A stretch of DNA of 64,000 bases from Gibbula magus (Eukaryota > Mollusca > Gastropoda > Trochida > Trochidae). The translations under genes and the position numbers were made by a program. Below the pieces are notes generated by a model, which was given only the letters and a program-made list of their open reading frames with translations, was not told the DNA's origin and searched no databases. This document shows positions 1-12,490 of the stretch, in pieces. Location: positions 67,888,420-67,952,419 of the forward strand of contig OW388289.1 of assembly GCA_936450465.1 (NCBI GenBank), written 5' to 3'. The first letter of the stretch is position 1, and every line of letters starts with the position of its first letter.

Positions 1-280
1 AACTATTAGTTGTAAACTCTATTATGAATCATTTCATTATCCTTTACATGTCATGGAATCAATAAAACAAATTTGACAAAAGTAAAGTTAGTAAACTATA
101 ACCAACTTATTTTGATAATTTATTACCTGAAAATGTTTACCAGGGCTCTCTTACTGATAAGATAGTAGTAGGCCAATTTTAGAGTATTGTACATTAGACT
201 ATCTTAGCACGCAGAGAGTTTGGAAAATCTTATCCCCCATTAATAATTGACATGTACAATATGATATTCTGTACACTTAC
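1..280 (-). other. Intron of the transposase-like gene running off the window
   Basis: No exon continuing the phase-1 frame was found here. The best acceptor-like site (around 145) gives a stop after five codons. The next coding exon is presumably left of the window. Confidence 0.5.
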
Positions 281-1065
281 GCATAGTCAAGGCAATGGAA
301 GAACTTTGGTCTGTGACGACCTCTGCAACAGACACAATCTTGGTGATGTGATCCATGCATCGAAGGAACCCAATTTTCTCCATCGCAACACTGTTTGGGG
401 CTTCTCGCAGGTCGACAATCTCAAGGCTTACAATCTGGCGGGTGTGAGAGTCCATCATTGTGTAGGTACAGTACTGAGCAGTGTGACCTGGGGAATCATT
501 CCGTCCATCTCCAGCAAGGACGATTGGTTCTTCACTTTTTTTCAGTTTTGTTAGGATATCGAGCTGCATTGATGCCCAGTACGACTCTATTGCAGGAAGT
601 GTGTAGAATCTCTGGACATTGTAGAAGAAGGAATTGCTGACACAGCCCAAATTCATGTACGAGAACAGCATGGATACTTTGGAGAAACAGTTACCAGTAA
701 GCAGAATGTTCGCAGCTAACTGCAGGTTGCCTGTGAACATAGATGAACTCCCAATTTGGGGTTGGGATGACCAGCGTCCTGAATGTCCACTGTTGCACTT
801 CCAAGTCACAACAAGTGCAGTGCCACTCATGGTGTAAGAGAAGACCAAGCTTCCCTTACATTTGTCACAAATATGTCCAATGGAATTCTTCACTAGAAGC
901 ACTACTTGGTCCACAAAGGCGATGCACTTCTTAGCTGATACTGGACCCATGAACTTATCACCATCCTCCAAATCTGGGCATGCATCGTCATCCATGTCAG
1001 GCAGGGACATGTTGAGGAACTCATCGTCACTGCTGAGGGCATCTATGCTCTCTCCTAGGGTGGCA
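281..1065 (-). CDS. Transposase-like gene, exon 5 (zinc ribbon and catalytic-core start)
   Basis: This 785-nt exon has acceptor TTATTACAG above 1065 and donor GTAAGT at 280-275, ending in phase 1. It holds the Cys/His cluster and the GDGRNDSPG and VTDQSSS motifs that identify the protein as transposase-like. The open frame continues about 180 nt upstream of the acceptor into the intron, but that part is not needed and lacks similarity to the motif pattern. Confidence 0.85.
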
Positions 1066-3116
1066 CTGTAATAAATAAAAACTGTATTTAGACGGTTGCT
1101 TATACATTCACTGAGTGCATTATTGTCGTTAAGAATTGCTAAAAGAAATAGAGAAATTAGGCCAGGACTGAAATGAAATAATACACAAAAGCATTTGGAT
1201 AATCCAATAAAGGTCTGTCTGATATATTTTTTTGGAATTACCAAAAGAGATAACTTTATTTTTGAAAATTGAAAACATCTTATCTATCAAATGATTACTT
1301 ATGTTATAACAAACAAATATTTATTCAATTGAAATCTTACCCGGTTTTGTTGACTGTCTCGTCTAAAGTGTCGGGGTTTGATGACAAGTCATCTGGCTCA
1401 TCTCTGCAATGGCTGTGAAAAAGTATAATGGTTTGATAGTAAATAAAAATTGTATGACCTGTAGTGTCTGGTGGTGTAGATATGAAAAACTGTATGTATT
1501 CTCTACCAGCAAAATGCATATTGAATAGTTGTTTTTACTAAGTAGTTTTGATGTCTGTAGGTTGCATCACTGACTGTAACATTTTTACAATATAGTGCAA
1601 ACATACCTATTGTAACATTCCTCAGCATTTTCAAGGGTTTCTTGACTGGTTGGAGAGCTCATCAATGATGATATCATGGATAGATCTGAAAATAAAGACA
1701 CCTTAGGAATCATTCATGATAATTTGTTTAGAAAGGTATTTCATAACGATAAGTTCTTTCAATATTACATACTCCTAAATATTAATATATTTCTTTAGAC
1801 TGGTTTGTGCATCTTACAGAAAACAAACTTTGAAAAATCATTAAGGTGGTTTTAAATTCAATGATATATATAAAAATTAGCCATTGTATCATGATATATT
1901 GTCAGATACTAGTATAGTATCACGATACCTGACTTAGAGATTATTAACAGAGTAAGTGTAGCAACAGCGAGGGTTATACACAGATTTGCACAAGTTTCGT
2001 AAAAGTTGTATGATACCTTTCGGAGGGCAATAATTTCTTTATTACTGATTTAATCCCATGTTATTATCTAAGACATTCTAGAAAATGGGCCTCTTCCTTT
2101 CTGGAGACTGGCTCTGATAACATCACGAACAATGGTTTCATGACGTCACAGACAAAAGTGATATGTGCACATGTGCTCATATTAAAAATATGTCAATAAT
2201 TATTTTCCCCACTGTGGTTTATTATTATCGATATATCTGCACAACTCAAGTGTAAATGTGTAAAAGTAATATATTCAGACTATTTCATTGTAAAAACTAA
2301 CAGGTACTTTTAATCATGATAGTGAGACACATCTATTTATTGAGTAACTAAAAAATGTACTTACCTGCAACATGTGATGCAATATCTACATCTCTGTTCT
2401 TCTGTGGTGTGCTGATAGAAGGTAGCTGAAGACATTCCTGTTGTGAACTTCTATCCCATGGATCACACTGGGTTGTCTCTTGGTCTGGTTTGGAACTGAG
2501 AAAATAAAGATAATCATTATATCTAAACTTCATAAAACTGATAGGAAATAGTTTGAATTGATGAATAAATATTTATTCTTATTTATTTCATTATGATAAA
2601 AACAGAAATAACAAAATATATTATATTGGCAGTGGGGTTATAATGTATTATTTGAAATCAGTTACTTTTGCTGCATACATGAATATTATTTTTATGCATC
2701 AAGCAAATAAAAAAAATTTTTTTAGTAAGAAATGGGCGACCAAACGTTAGAAAATGAAATACAGGACCCTACTGTACAGTACAGTACTGTCTACAGTATG
2801 GGCAGATGAAAATATTGAATTTCGTGATTGAATGTAGATCTAGGCCAATATTTTTCATTCATTCAATGTATAGATCTATAATTCTGCCAATAGATATAAT
2901 TATTTTTCCAACTTACTTGCATTGGCATGTGCTGTCATGGATATCAAGAAGGTGTCTTGCCAGCTGAATATCAGTAAAGTTTGCTGCAGTTTTCAGCTCA
3001 GTCCATCTGCATGCAATATCACCCAAATAAATTCGTTGAGAATTCCTCTCCTTCCTTCTACTCTTCGGAGAAGTTTCCGCGTGTTTTCGAGGTCGACCTC
3101 GACCAGCCTTGCTCAT
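281..3116 (-). CDS. Multi-exon DDE-transposase-like gene with N-terminal AT-hook (3' end beyond left edge)
   Basis: Five exons on the minus strand (3116-2917, 2495-2365, 1685-1607, 1412-1341, 1065-281) join with GT-AG sites and matching phases into 422 codons plus one base, with no internal stop. The true ATG is at 3116-3114. Residues 6-11 (RGRPRK) are an AT-hook. Residues about 30-60 form a short helical segment (RWTELKTAANFTDIQLARHLL) of a kind seen at the N-terminus of uncharacterised animal transposase-like proteins. An acidic linker follows at about 173-197, then a zinc-ribbon-like C227, C230, C251 and H255. The signature GDGRNDSPGHTAQYCTYTMMD contains D347 and D351, and D413 lies in VTDQSSSI, so the acidic-residue spacing resembles a DDE/RNase H transposase. 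The third acidic residue would lie past the edge. The closest family I can name is Kolobok-like, with low certainty. Intact spliced frames may mean a domesticated host gene or a young intron-bearing element. Confidence 0.82.
1341..1412 (-). CDS. Transposase-like gene, exon 4
   Basis: This 72-nt exon has acceptor TTCACAG above 1412 and donor GTAAGA at 1340-1335. It is open in the required phase and encodes an acidic linker (DEPDDLSSNPDTLDE). Confidence 0.7.
1607..1685 (-). CDS. Transposase-like gene, exon 3
   Basis: This small 79-nt exon has acceptor TTTTCAG above 1685 and donor GTATGT at 1606-1601. It is open in the frame demanded by both neighbours and encodes a Ser-rich linker (LSMISSLMSSPTSQ). 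It has no recognisable domain and is supported by splice sites and phase. Confidence 0.65.
2060..2230 (-). repeat. Dispersed repeat, second copy at 63170-63330
   Basis: Read on the minus strand, this segment shares the ordered blocks TGAGCACATGTG, GTCTGT.TG.G..TCAT.AAACCA and TGTTCGTGA with 63190-63300 on the plus strand. It lies in an intron of the transposase-like gene. The family is not recognised. Confidence 0.6.
2365..2495 (-). CDS. Transposase-like gene, exon 2
   Basis: Acceptor TTTTCTCAG lies just above 2495 and donor GTAAGT at 2364-2359. The exon is 131 nt, enters in phase 2 and leaves in phase 1. It encodes a low-complexity, Ser/Gln/Pro-containing linker with no recognised domain. 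Confidence 0.75.
2917..3116 (-). CDS. Transposase-like gene, exon 1
   Basis: It carries the ATG (3116-3114) and the AT-hook. The donor GTAAGT is at 2916-2911 and the exon ends in phase 2. The last codon is completed by the first base of exon 2, giving Asn rather than the Lys read through the intron. Confidence 0.8.
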
Positions 3117-3139
3117 AGTTATTTTATTGCAATTTGTCT

Positions 3140-3388
3140 CTATGTATTTTCGAAAAATATCAATACAAAATGTGACTGAGTGACTGAGTGTTCGCGAACG
3201 AACCTCGGTTTATATGATCGAATTGAAGCCAGTTTTCCCCTCAGTGTCATATTGAGTGTAGACATTATCTTAGAAGCTTTGATGTCTATTGTCAAAACTT
3301 TCATAATTTGTTGTGATAACAACCTAACGTAATCCGATTTTACATCAGAAACTCCCAATGCTTGATCGCTTGATACTATCGCCGCCAT
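3140..3388 (-). other. Upstream ORF (82 codons) in the putative leader of the transposase-like gene
   Basis: An ATG at 3388-3386 in the context TTGATGGCGGC opens 82 codons, ending 23 nt before the main ATG at 3116. The product (MAAIVSSDQALGVSD...) has no domain I recognise. Its position suggests a uORF in the 5' leader, or a short first exon of another transcript. It could also be a chance ORF. Confidence 0.3.
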
Positions 3389-5132
3389 CAAAACAATGGA
3401 GTTAATCCCCTTGACGCTCGCAGCGCCAATCAGTGGCTTCTTTTATTTTTTGTTACTTTTGTTATTTTTTTTGTTTCTAAAGTGGGATTAAGTATTATTA
3501 TCAAATTAAACAGTATTATTGAGCAATATAGACAATAAGATAAAGAGTTAGTCAAATACACTAATGAGCCGTGTGCAAAAGGGAATTCCCTCCTAATTTC
3601 GTTTCCACAAAAAATACCCCGCTCGAATGGTGTCTTTAAGAAGCTGAGTATGTGAGAAGGAAGGAGTGTAATTATGTTTGTACAGATAACAAGTTTACTG
3701 GACCGACTTAATTATATAACACAAGTCGTGACCAGCATGTCATGTTTATTGCCAACGTCCTGTCTTGGTGACACACAATACACTTTACGCGACATTCAGT
3801 CTAGAAATTTCAGCCAATGAACATATCTCTATCAAGTTATCCAATAAAAACTCTTGTTTAAATCTAATGTACCAATGAAATTATTTTTAGTGTAAAATCA
3901 TCATAACTATTTGGTTTTCTATCTTGCCATTTGCGAAAAGACTTTTGCTGAAAGAGGGTTATTATTTGACCATCTTCTGTTTCCAAGTACTGTCATTGAT
4001 GGAATTATAGGTTAACATTTTGTGTCTAATGTGCATTTGGATATTCATATTGTCCTTTTGGATACGGTTATAAGGTAAGTTTCTTACATTAATTGACACT
4101 CTTGATGAATTGTCAATTTAATACGATGTTTATTTGATTATATTTGATTAACCACACATTTTATTGAAACCATTATCTTATAAACTATGAAATTCTGAAT
4201 GTTTTAATGTGTAATAAGTGATAACTAAATCGTAAAAGGTAACATTGGGATGCGATGTTTTCGTAGGTGGATTCGTAGACGTATTATTCTTTTGATGTTT
4301 TAAAATATGTGGTGAGTTATTTTGATTTTTGTAATGTACAGTTAGTAAATTAGGTTGTCGGTTGATTAACGATGTTTAAAAACAGGATGTTGTGAAGTGC
4401 TTTTATTGTCGATGGCTCACAATAGGGTCTACTTCGCCGGCGTGCTTATCTCACGTTTGTTTTTTTATTTTAAACACAAACAATCTCTAACAAAAAATAA
4501 CAACAACACCGACTATCTGATTTCGTTGTCTAAACTGTACTTCGTTCATATTATCATATCTTGGTTTCATTTTGTCATCTTATATATCATTAGCATTGAT
4601 TTATCCTATGTCTACGAACGTCTATGAATCCACCGTCTCTCACTAGTTATACCAATTATATTTTATTTGATATATATAACGATATTTTGGTGCATTTGTA
4701 AAGTGTAACTTGATAACTAACATTACTCGAACAGATTACACAGCAGAACAGCGATGTGGCATCATTGCAAAGCGTAGATATAACAGATTAACTGACCGAT
4801 TCCCCAGTGTTTGCCATTGTAAATAGTAAGCGAATGTTTACACCCCGTCCCTTCACGTACGTCACTTCCGGTATCTTCCAACTCTCTAAGCCCCGCCCCA
4901 TTTTTGGTTTGTTGGTCACGGGTGAAAAGCAGACGATGTTTTGGGGTGTTTTTAAGCCGCTCTAGTTTAATATAGGAACAACATATGGATTTATTTTTGG
5001 TTTCTTTTTGCACAAAATAGTCTGATGAACCAATTGCAGTTAAGAATTCAATAGAAAATAATTCATTTCAGCCTTCCTTTAATGGAAAAGTTGGGAACTA
5101 CATGTATACTCTCCCACACTGTACCTTATTTA
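3389..5132. other. Intergenic stretch without recognisable genes
   Basis: AT-rich sequence. The short ORFs here are chance reading frames without motifs or codon bias. The only structure seen is an inverted-repeat pair at 4266-4634, described separately. Confidence 0.6.
4266..4634. repeat. Possible MITE defined by 17-bp inverted repeats
   Basis: GGTGGATTCGTAGACGT (4266-4282) is inverted at 4618-4634 with one mismatch, 369 bp end to end. No clear target-site duplication flanks the arms, so transposon status is tentative. Confidence 0.35.
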
Positions 5133-5930
5133 AAGGCACGGTAACACACTTTTTGACAGTATTTTGGACAGTATTTTGGACAGTCCAGGACTTATTATTC
5201 CTTTTATATCCCTTTAAGCTTTCTATTGATGCACTAATATAATTAAAACGTTGAAGCGGACAGCTTCAAAAGTGATGAAATGTAAACATGCCTATCCATA
5301 CAGCGAGAACTGTAGCACGCACTGTTATGATGACTGCCAAACTGGATACATTCATAGGATTCATAGGTTGCGCGTATGATTTTGCGCATGTTAACACCTA
5401 CATGTATGCAGTTAGAAGTACGTTGAGTGGTATGTCTTCAATATATTAGGTTGTCATAGTTTTAAAAAAAGTCAAAAGCTGAAAAATAACTAACACATGT
5501 TTATTTATTTATAAAAATCACTACGATCAAGAGTTAAGTTTCAATGAAACTACAATTAATGATTGCACAATATTTTTTTTTTATTTTATAAAATACCAAA
5601 AATTATGATTTTTCGATTAAACATTCTCAAATATTTATAACTGATCAAGATACCGGTGATATAAGCTGTTTAACTCTTTTTTTAAAACTGGCCTTTGTGA
5701 TTTGATTTCTTGTTTGACAAACTAGTACCTAACTCATACTTACTCTAACATAACTGTTATAAATGTTTCAATGATCAAATACACTAATTTGAATATATCT
5801 ATTCAATGCGACGATTTGTATTTAATTTGTTTAACTTTGTTTGAACGAGGGTATGTCTCATTTGCATATGAACTATAAATATGTATTTTACAAATTCAAC
5901 AAACAACCAATAGAGCTTCCTTGTTTTGAT
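5133..5930 (+). repeat. Dispersed repeat of about 0.8 kb, copy 1 (copy 2 at 50365-51130)
   Basis: The two segments share ordered conserved blocks: CACACTTTTTGACAGTA; CGAAGCGGACAGCTTCAAAAG (one mismatch here); CGCGTATGATTTTGCGCATGTTA; GAAGTACGTTGAGTG; GGTTGTCATAGTTTT; ATGCGACGATTTGTATT; and TTTGCATATGAACTA. Identity is diverged with indels, so the copies are old. There is no ORF, so this is a nonautonomous interspersed repeat of unrecognised family. Confidence 0.8.
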
Positions 5931-8900
5931 TATTGGTTTGGAGTATTCTTGACAAAATTACGCTATTGAAACTCTGTACATAATTAGAAAAAGAGTGCTG
6001 GGACATGGTGCCTCTAACATCTTGGTGCTTAAAAATAATTGTATATGTAGGTGGTAACTAAAATTGGATTACGCTAAACATGATGTACTCTGTTATGTTA
6101 AATATTACATAATTATGAAATGGGTGAATAGTCAGACTGAGTGTTCCTTTAAAACTTTACAATAACTGAATAATTTACAAATGAAAAGCAACTAATTTAT
6201 CAAAATATAGTTTCAAGCAAAAGTCAGTAGGTGGAAGCACTTTTGCTGTAAATATTTACAATTTCTAATTAGATCACAACCTTTGTACCACGCTAATATG
6301 TATCAGTCGCAGATCAAAGCAACGGAGGTTATTATAATCTAATAAACTAAATTAGGCAAGATAATCAATTAGGCCCTCATCTACCTCACTTCCTATGAGT
6401 ATCGGTGCTTTGAACTAGTGAGACGTGTAGATGTTAGATTGAGATATATTACAATACGTTATTGTTCTCAATAACACTATAATAATGGCAATTTTCTCGG
6501 AATGACACATTACTGAATTTCTCAATTTTGAAAGGATTAACCCAATCAAAAAAGCAATAACAAGTTACTTTCACTATGTCATAGTAAGTGATGAATCAAA
6601 ATATGGCTTTAGTTCTGATATATTGTAAAATATGTTCCCTGAACGTAAATATGATATTCATTGATTAAGAGAAATCAGAAAATGATGAAAGTGAAATTGA
6701 CAAAATCTCAGAAAGATGCCTTATGTCACATGTATTTTTGCGTAAGAAGCTATAGAAATATTTACACAACATATGAGCGATTACGAGGAAAACATAATTA
6801 CTATCACGTTTACTGTATTCACAATCAGAGAGATACATGTTTATCATTACAATAGCAATAAAAGACTTGGTCACTCCATTACCTATGAACTATTTTCCTT
6901 TGTATAAATGATTATTTGAATACTTTCATTATTTTTGGTATCAATTATCTCAGTTTCTCAGTTCCCATAAATAACATGCTGAGAGTCATTATGGCTCTGT
7001 TTTCAGACACAAGTGACGTCCGTCCTGTTATCAGACTTCTGTCAAATATAGCGCAATTACAAATAAACCTAAATTAGGAAAGTAATAATACGATTGACAA
7101 CCTTTATTGACAATATGACTTTCCTTGACAAACACGCCACCTGAATAACAGGTGCGTGTACGAATTGGAATATCTTAATGAAGAACTTATCACTTGACTC
7201 CCTTCATACATGTATGTATATTGCACATATGTTAACCCGTGAAAGGTCTCCATAGAGGTGTGTGACCTTGACCATCATTCACAACTGGTCACAACGAGAC
7301 CAGAGAAGGAACAGGGCCCAGCCCAGATCATTAGGAGAAGTTCTGAATTAGTCAGCATGGAAACATGCATGTCAAGTTAGTCATCGCGAAATCTCAAGAA
7401 GCGTTCATTGATGTCTCCTTACATCTCACATTTTACTCCAAGCACCGAGACAATTTTGGCGACCTTAATTTGACATTGTTGTCAAGATAGCAGTTGAATA
7501 GACTATGTCGCCATCGCCACCTGCATTTGAGATTCCATCGCGACCTTGACATATTTCAACTACATGTTCATATATATTTCACTATGACCTCTCTCTTGGC
7601 ATACAGTGAACATCCTTATTAGGGGAAAAGATTTCCGTCTGTACCTAGTAGTGTTCAACTATCTTGATGTCTGAATTCTCCAAATCGCATGAGACCTACA
7701 AATCTACCTCTCACTGACGAGTTGCACGTCACCCAACTTTCTACCAATATAGTAACTGTTTTCTATGGATACGGCTTTTATGGTCGTGTAATGAGATGTT
7801 TCACCCTCTAACAAAGCAATATATAAATAACAAATTTGAGAGACATTTGCTAGAGCGCATTTTAAGTACAATCTTAGCTCTAATGTCAGCCAGTCCAATA
7901 TAATATATCTTTCTAATTAAGCCAAAGGTTTTCATATGAAACATGAAACAGCTCTTAAATCGTGAGTCTGAAAAAAATTGTTGTGAAGAATATTACAAGA
8001 CTTTAATGTTATCGAATTATCGAAAGAAAATACTTCCTTTTTGAAATTCAACCAACTTTACTTCTGGAAAGTTACAGATGAAGTCATTGAACTTTAATAA
8101 CACCTGGGTGCTAGAGATTAATCCATTTTCAAACTATACTCTTAATCATCTCCCCTGGCTTATTCTATTCTAATTATGATTGTTCTATAGTAATTATGAT
8201 TACAGAATCCATGGATACGAGAATTCTTCTGCAATCTACATTGCAAGTCTCCGGTTTTATGTTAGGAGTCTCTTGACCGTTGTTAATCTCTTACTTACTC
8301 GTACCTGCCTGTCCGTAGCTCAGCTTATGGGATTCCACGACAGTTCACCGCTTCCATTTATTTTTATATACATCCTCCATATTCCTCTAAGATGGATCAT
8401 TGCCTTATTGATATTGACATGTGGGACTGATGTCATTACAATGGATATTGATTAAGTGTCTCAAAGAGACAGTACCACTCGGGACAGTTCGCGAAAACGT
8501 GGCACGGCAGACTCTCGTTTGAACAATCATGCCATTGATGTTTATTGGGCAGGTTGTAATATATGACTTTTATGTGTGTTTTAATTGTTTTATATCTATG
8601 CACTAATGTACTACCTTCTTTCAGATGTTTTAAGTGTAGCAGCCCAATAATATAATACCTGTTAACTAACTTGTTCATTACAAGTCTTTAACCATGTACC
8701 TTGCTATCCTCAAACAGTTTGACGTCATCAAGTCTATATTTAGTAACTCAAGTCAATACAGCTTTGGCCCGACTTGGGGATTGAGTCAGTATGAATTCCT
8801 GTCGACGGTAACTTGATCTCCTCTCGACCAATCATATTGCTGTACAACTATGCTTACTTAATAAATGTTGACATATATTTCAATCTATGGGGATACCATT

Positions 8901-10329
8901 TTATCTTCGTTATTGTCTTCTTAATAAGGACACATTATATATTGGGTACATGATTTTGATATCTACTCTCTCGAAATATAGAAACACACGAGCATATGAA
9001 AATGAATCTTAAAACTATCAAAATTTCACATAATGGGATTCAATGGTCGGCTGCGCCATATCACATAAATCAACGTAAACATGACCTATGTGCTGCCCAC
9101 AGCAACACCTTTGACTTCAGTGTATGGTTTTGGTACTGACAGTTTGTTGTACTGTTTAATTGACAAACAATAGACAAGTCTAAATGGATCTCTGGATCAA
9201 CATCTGGTGTGCACTAGCCACCGGTTCTTATTTCATGACGTCATTGGACGTGTACGGTTATGACAAGCTTCAACAGACCTCTGACATAAACCAAGATGAT
9301 TAATTACAGGTTGGCATATCGTCGATAGCGTGATTTATCATGTACTGAAAGCGTGTGTCCGTTGTTCATCCTTATTTTTTCTTTGGTTGTTAAACGAAGT
9401 ATTTCACCAAGTCATATCTGAAATGTTTATCCTCTGTTTGTATGACATGTTTATCGTCATCAAGCACTTATTATTCAACATGTGGGCATAATGCGCTGAA
9501 TGCGTCTGAATCACCGACACGTTACGTTGCAGTGCTGAATCAAATTCAATTATTTCACACTACCAATGAACATTCAAAATACGACCATGACACCGCCTCA
9601 AATGTCCAAACATAGGGTATTTTTTTCATCGAAATGGATTTTTATTATAAGCAATGTTAAACTTTGGTGAAGAGTGTTCCTGTAAGTGCTGCGTGATTTC
9701 AAATGCTGGGAGGTTCCTTAATCATCACGGCATAGCAAGATGAATGCAAATGACTTTCAGATCTCCAAAATGCTCGTTTCGAACACAATATTACACCATG
9801 AATTGTTTCTGTCAAGCATTAAATGGTTACCGTAAATAAATACACGGATATATTACTGTTGCATTTCACATGTTGTACAATAACTGCAACTTACACTTTT
9901 TGATGCTAAGTATAGATGCATCATCGGAAAATGACGTTTTATGGATATGCAACTAAGATAGTTAATAACACTTTAGTTATTTTGGATTCAATGATAGCAG
10001 TATAAACAATAATAGAGATACATTAGAAAACAGAAACTAACATTAAACCGATTTCAATTAAATTAATAATTCCAAAATTACATTTTACTAGTACCTTTTT
10101 CGAGAGAGAAAATATGCCACTAATGTTGCTCTTATCATTAAGAACATAGATAAGGTATCTGGCAGTCCAATCAAATAGTCATGACAATACTGACATAGGA
10201 AAAGCATTGGTAATGGAAAACAGTGTTTCTTTCTATCTTCCACATTTAACGATGTAGCACGTTTTTTGTGTATACGTTTCCTCAAATTTGCCATTTGTTA
10301 TTATAGTTTATACACAATATTGATACGTT
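5931..10329. other. Intergenic stretch, no gene seen
   Basis: AT-rich, with only short fortuitous ORFs (longest about 90 codons at 8180-8455, without recognisable motifs). A fragment of the family also found at 34935-35390 lies at 7755-7815. I see no exon with convincing splice sites and domain content. Confidence 0.55.
7755..7815 (+). repeat. Fragment of dispersed repeat family (see 34935-35390)
   Basis: The block GGATACGGCTTTTATGGTCG and the following TGTAATGAGATGTTTCACCC match 35245-35290 and, inverted, 10330-10385. Confidence 0.6.
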
Positions 10330-10625
10330 AATGGATAAAACATCTCATTACATGACCCGATAAGCCGTTTCCATAGAAATGGTTATCCCTATTCGAAGAA
10401 CATGATGCGATGTATAAAGTGTGGTGTGACAGTGGTGTTGAATTCTTCAGTGTGAGAGGTAAATTTGGTGGTCATATGATGCGAATTTGAGAGTTAAGAC
10501 AGCAAGATGGTTGACCATCCAATCACTGTATCATATTTAAAACTCTACTCTGAGTGTTAAGGTATCAGTACATCAGTCATATCATTTGAACTACCTTCGA
10601 GCGGTCATTTTAATGTGAACTAAAC
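10330..10625 (-). repeat. Dispersed repeat copy (same family as 34935-35390 and 60965-61445)
   Basis: On the minus strand, the block ending GACTGATGTA..GATACCTTAACACTC (10625-10551) is followed by GGAAACGGCTTATCGGGTC and ATGTAATGAGATGTTTTA (10385-10330). This is the same order as on the plus strand at 35131-35290. Confidence 0.65.
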
Positions 10626-10746
10626 TTATGTATTTATCATCAAACTTTTCATTGCTACAGAATCGATTACATTCATGACATATAATTAACAGTGAAACAG
10701 GCACAGGAAAATAGTCTGTATCACCTGTTTATTTTATTGATTTTGT

Positions 10747-10814
10747 AAAACTTGTTTGTCCGTCAAGACAGCACTGATATAATATATATAGGTCAGTGTT
10801 GTCATGACAAACAA

Positions 10815-10820
<6 letters not shown>
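10747..10820. repeat. Imperfect hairpin next to a TA microsatellite
   Basis: AAAACTTGTTTGTC on the left pairs exactly with GACAAACAAGTTTT on the right. An inner partial pairing (CACTGA/TCAGTG) surrounds an AT-rich loop. It is a MITE-like foldback and abuts the TA array directly. Confidence 0.6.

Positions 10821-10852
<32 letters not shown>
10819..10852. repeat. TA dinucleotide microsatellite
   Basis: About 17 uninterrupted TA units. Confidence 0.95.
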
Positions 10853-10855
<3 letters not shown>

Positions 10856-11209
10856 GGGAACTACATTGTTGTCGACATAGATACCCACACACTTTACAAT
10901 GACCGACAGTGCTTTCGTCCCAGCAAACGAATGTATTTTGGTCACGTTGGGTACATTCATACCTTGACAGAGGTTCGGTTCAACGCCGCTTTCAAGAGTA
11001 TTTCACTTAAGTGAAATTTCTGGCACTTGCACAATTAAAACAAAGTCGATTTTATGGCATAAATGGGCGTAGCTTTATTCAGATACAGAGGCGGAAATGG
11101 AGACAAGCTTTGAACGCCTACCCTTAAGGTAATGGCAGTTCAGATCTCTTATGACAGGGTTTGGTCACATATCATTAGAGAAACAGCAATGATTGACAGA
11201 TTGAGGCAC

Positions 11210-11310
11210 CCGAGGGGTACTGCACCAAGTGATGCCCCAAATCAAACAGCAATAGCACTAGTGACAACCTAGGGTACTGCACATAGTGTTGCCACAAACA
11301 AATAATGTCC
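11210..11310 (+). repeat. Diverged tandem duplication of about 58 bp
   Basis: Two units share GGTACTGCAC..AGTG.TGCC.CAAA. The stretch sits upstream of the decayed LINE at 11915 and might belong to its 5' region. That link is inference. Confidence 0.35.
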
Positions 11311-11914
11311 TTAGCCTACTCACAGTTCATTTCACCTCTGCGGGTTTGGTCACACCGAGATGCTGCTGTAAGACGGCGACCGGACTTGATCAGCAGACCC
11401 AAAAGGTCGAAAAACAGCAATATTTCAAGGAAATGTTGTTAGCCTGCCTCTAAATCCGCCATCTGAATCCAAAGCTGCACCGGTCTCAAAGGAGCCAACA
11501 TCTGTCATGGATGCTGAAATTAGAATTAATACAGCAGAATTGTGCCTACCAACAACTGTAACATAACATATTGTTAAGTACCAAAACAAACTTTTAAACT
11601 GTTCTAGAAATTGCACATTAAAATAACTGAAATATCAATGTTCATAAGGGTGGGAGAGGTGGGGTTGCAAACACACGTCTTTTCGCTCTGCTAGTCCGCT
11701 TCGAAAAGAACGATACACACTACACACTATCACGTGATTAGATTCAAGCGATTCAATTGGTCAAAGTCCGAACAGTCAAACTTAAAGTCATTGAGCGGTC
11801 AAAGGGAGACAACTCGTGCCATATTATCATCACCACCACGCCCATTCCTTCACTTAAATGAATTTATTGATTACAAGATTAAATAAATTGTATTATATCG
11901 CGGCTGCTAGTATT

Positions 11915-12291
11915 ATGGCAGGGAGAAAGCCCGCAACGCCATGTGGCTATGCATTGCGGTGAAACCTGCGAGCATCGGCTGGAACTAGCGAACCATGGGT
12001 TGTACTGCACTGAAATTCAGTGTAGCATTGCACCCAAACCTGAAAAAAAGTCAATCGAGTCGGAAAAGAGTCGAAAGACGTTTGCTCACTTCGTTGCACG
12101 TAGGGAAAACTGGTCCTTCATCTCTCCTACCCCTCCAGACTTTGTTAATTTTTCCTCCCATTCGATCTGACATTAGTAAGTTCAACAAAACGTTCGACAC
12201 TGTGAGAAAAGAAATTACAGACGAATTTACGAAAATAAAGAAAGAAAACGCAGAACTGAAAGAACCACAGGGGTTCGAATCGCTGTTTTGA
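11915..12291 (+). pseudogene. LINE ORF1 remnant: Cys-rich module plus coiled coil, frameshifted
   Basis: ATG at 11915 starts MAGRKPATPCGYAL and stops. The frame beginning at 11943 continues with CGETCEHRLELANHGLYC, a Cys/His-rich PHD-like pattern. A third frame (to 12291) ends in FNKTFDTVRKEITDEFTK plus IKKENAELKE, a heptad-rich coiled coil typical of ORF1 proteins that bind RNA and trimerise. Two frameshifts separate the parts. A second fragment of the same ORF1 lies at 38617-38940. Confidence 0.75.
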
Positions 12292-12490
12292 CAATATTTT
12301 CAAAATTCAAAATCTAGATTGTTGCATTCATGTGATGTTTATGTACGATATTGTGAGCCAAAATTTGAGCGAAATCGGTTAAGAAATAAAGATTTGAGAT
12401 AAGTATCCCCTCTTTTGATATAAAGACACAAGGGAGGACACTTGCTCTACGAAGTTCTGATCGAAAACCGGAAGGCCAAACTAATCTAAC

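Noticed and set aside
130..165. Candidate sixth exon of the transposase-like gene
   Set aside because: With the required phase it hits a stop after five codons, and the motif expected next in the family is absent.
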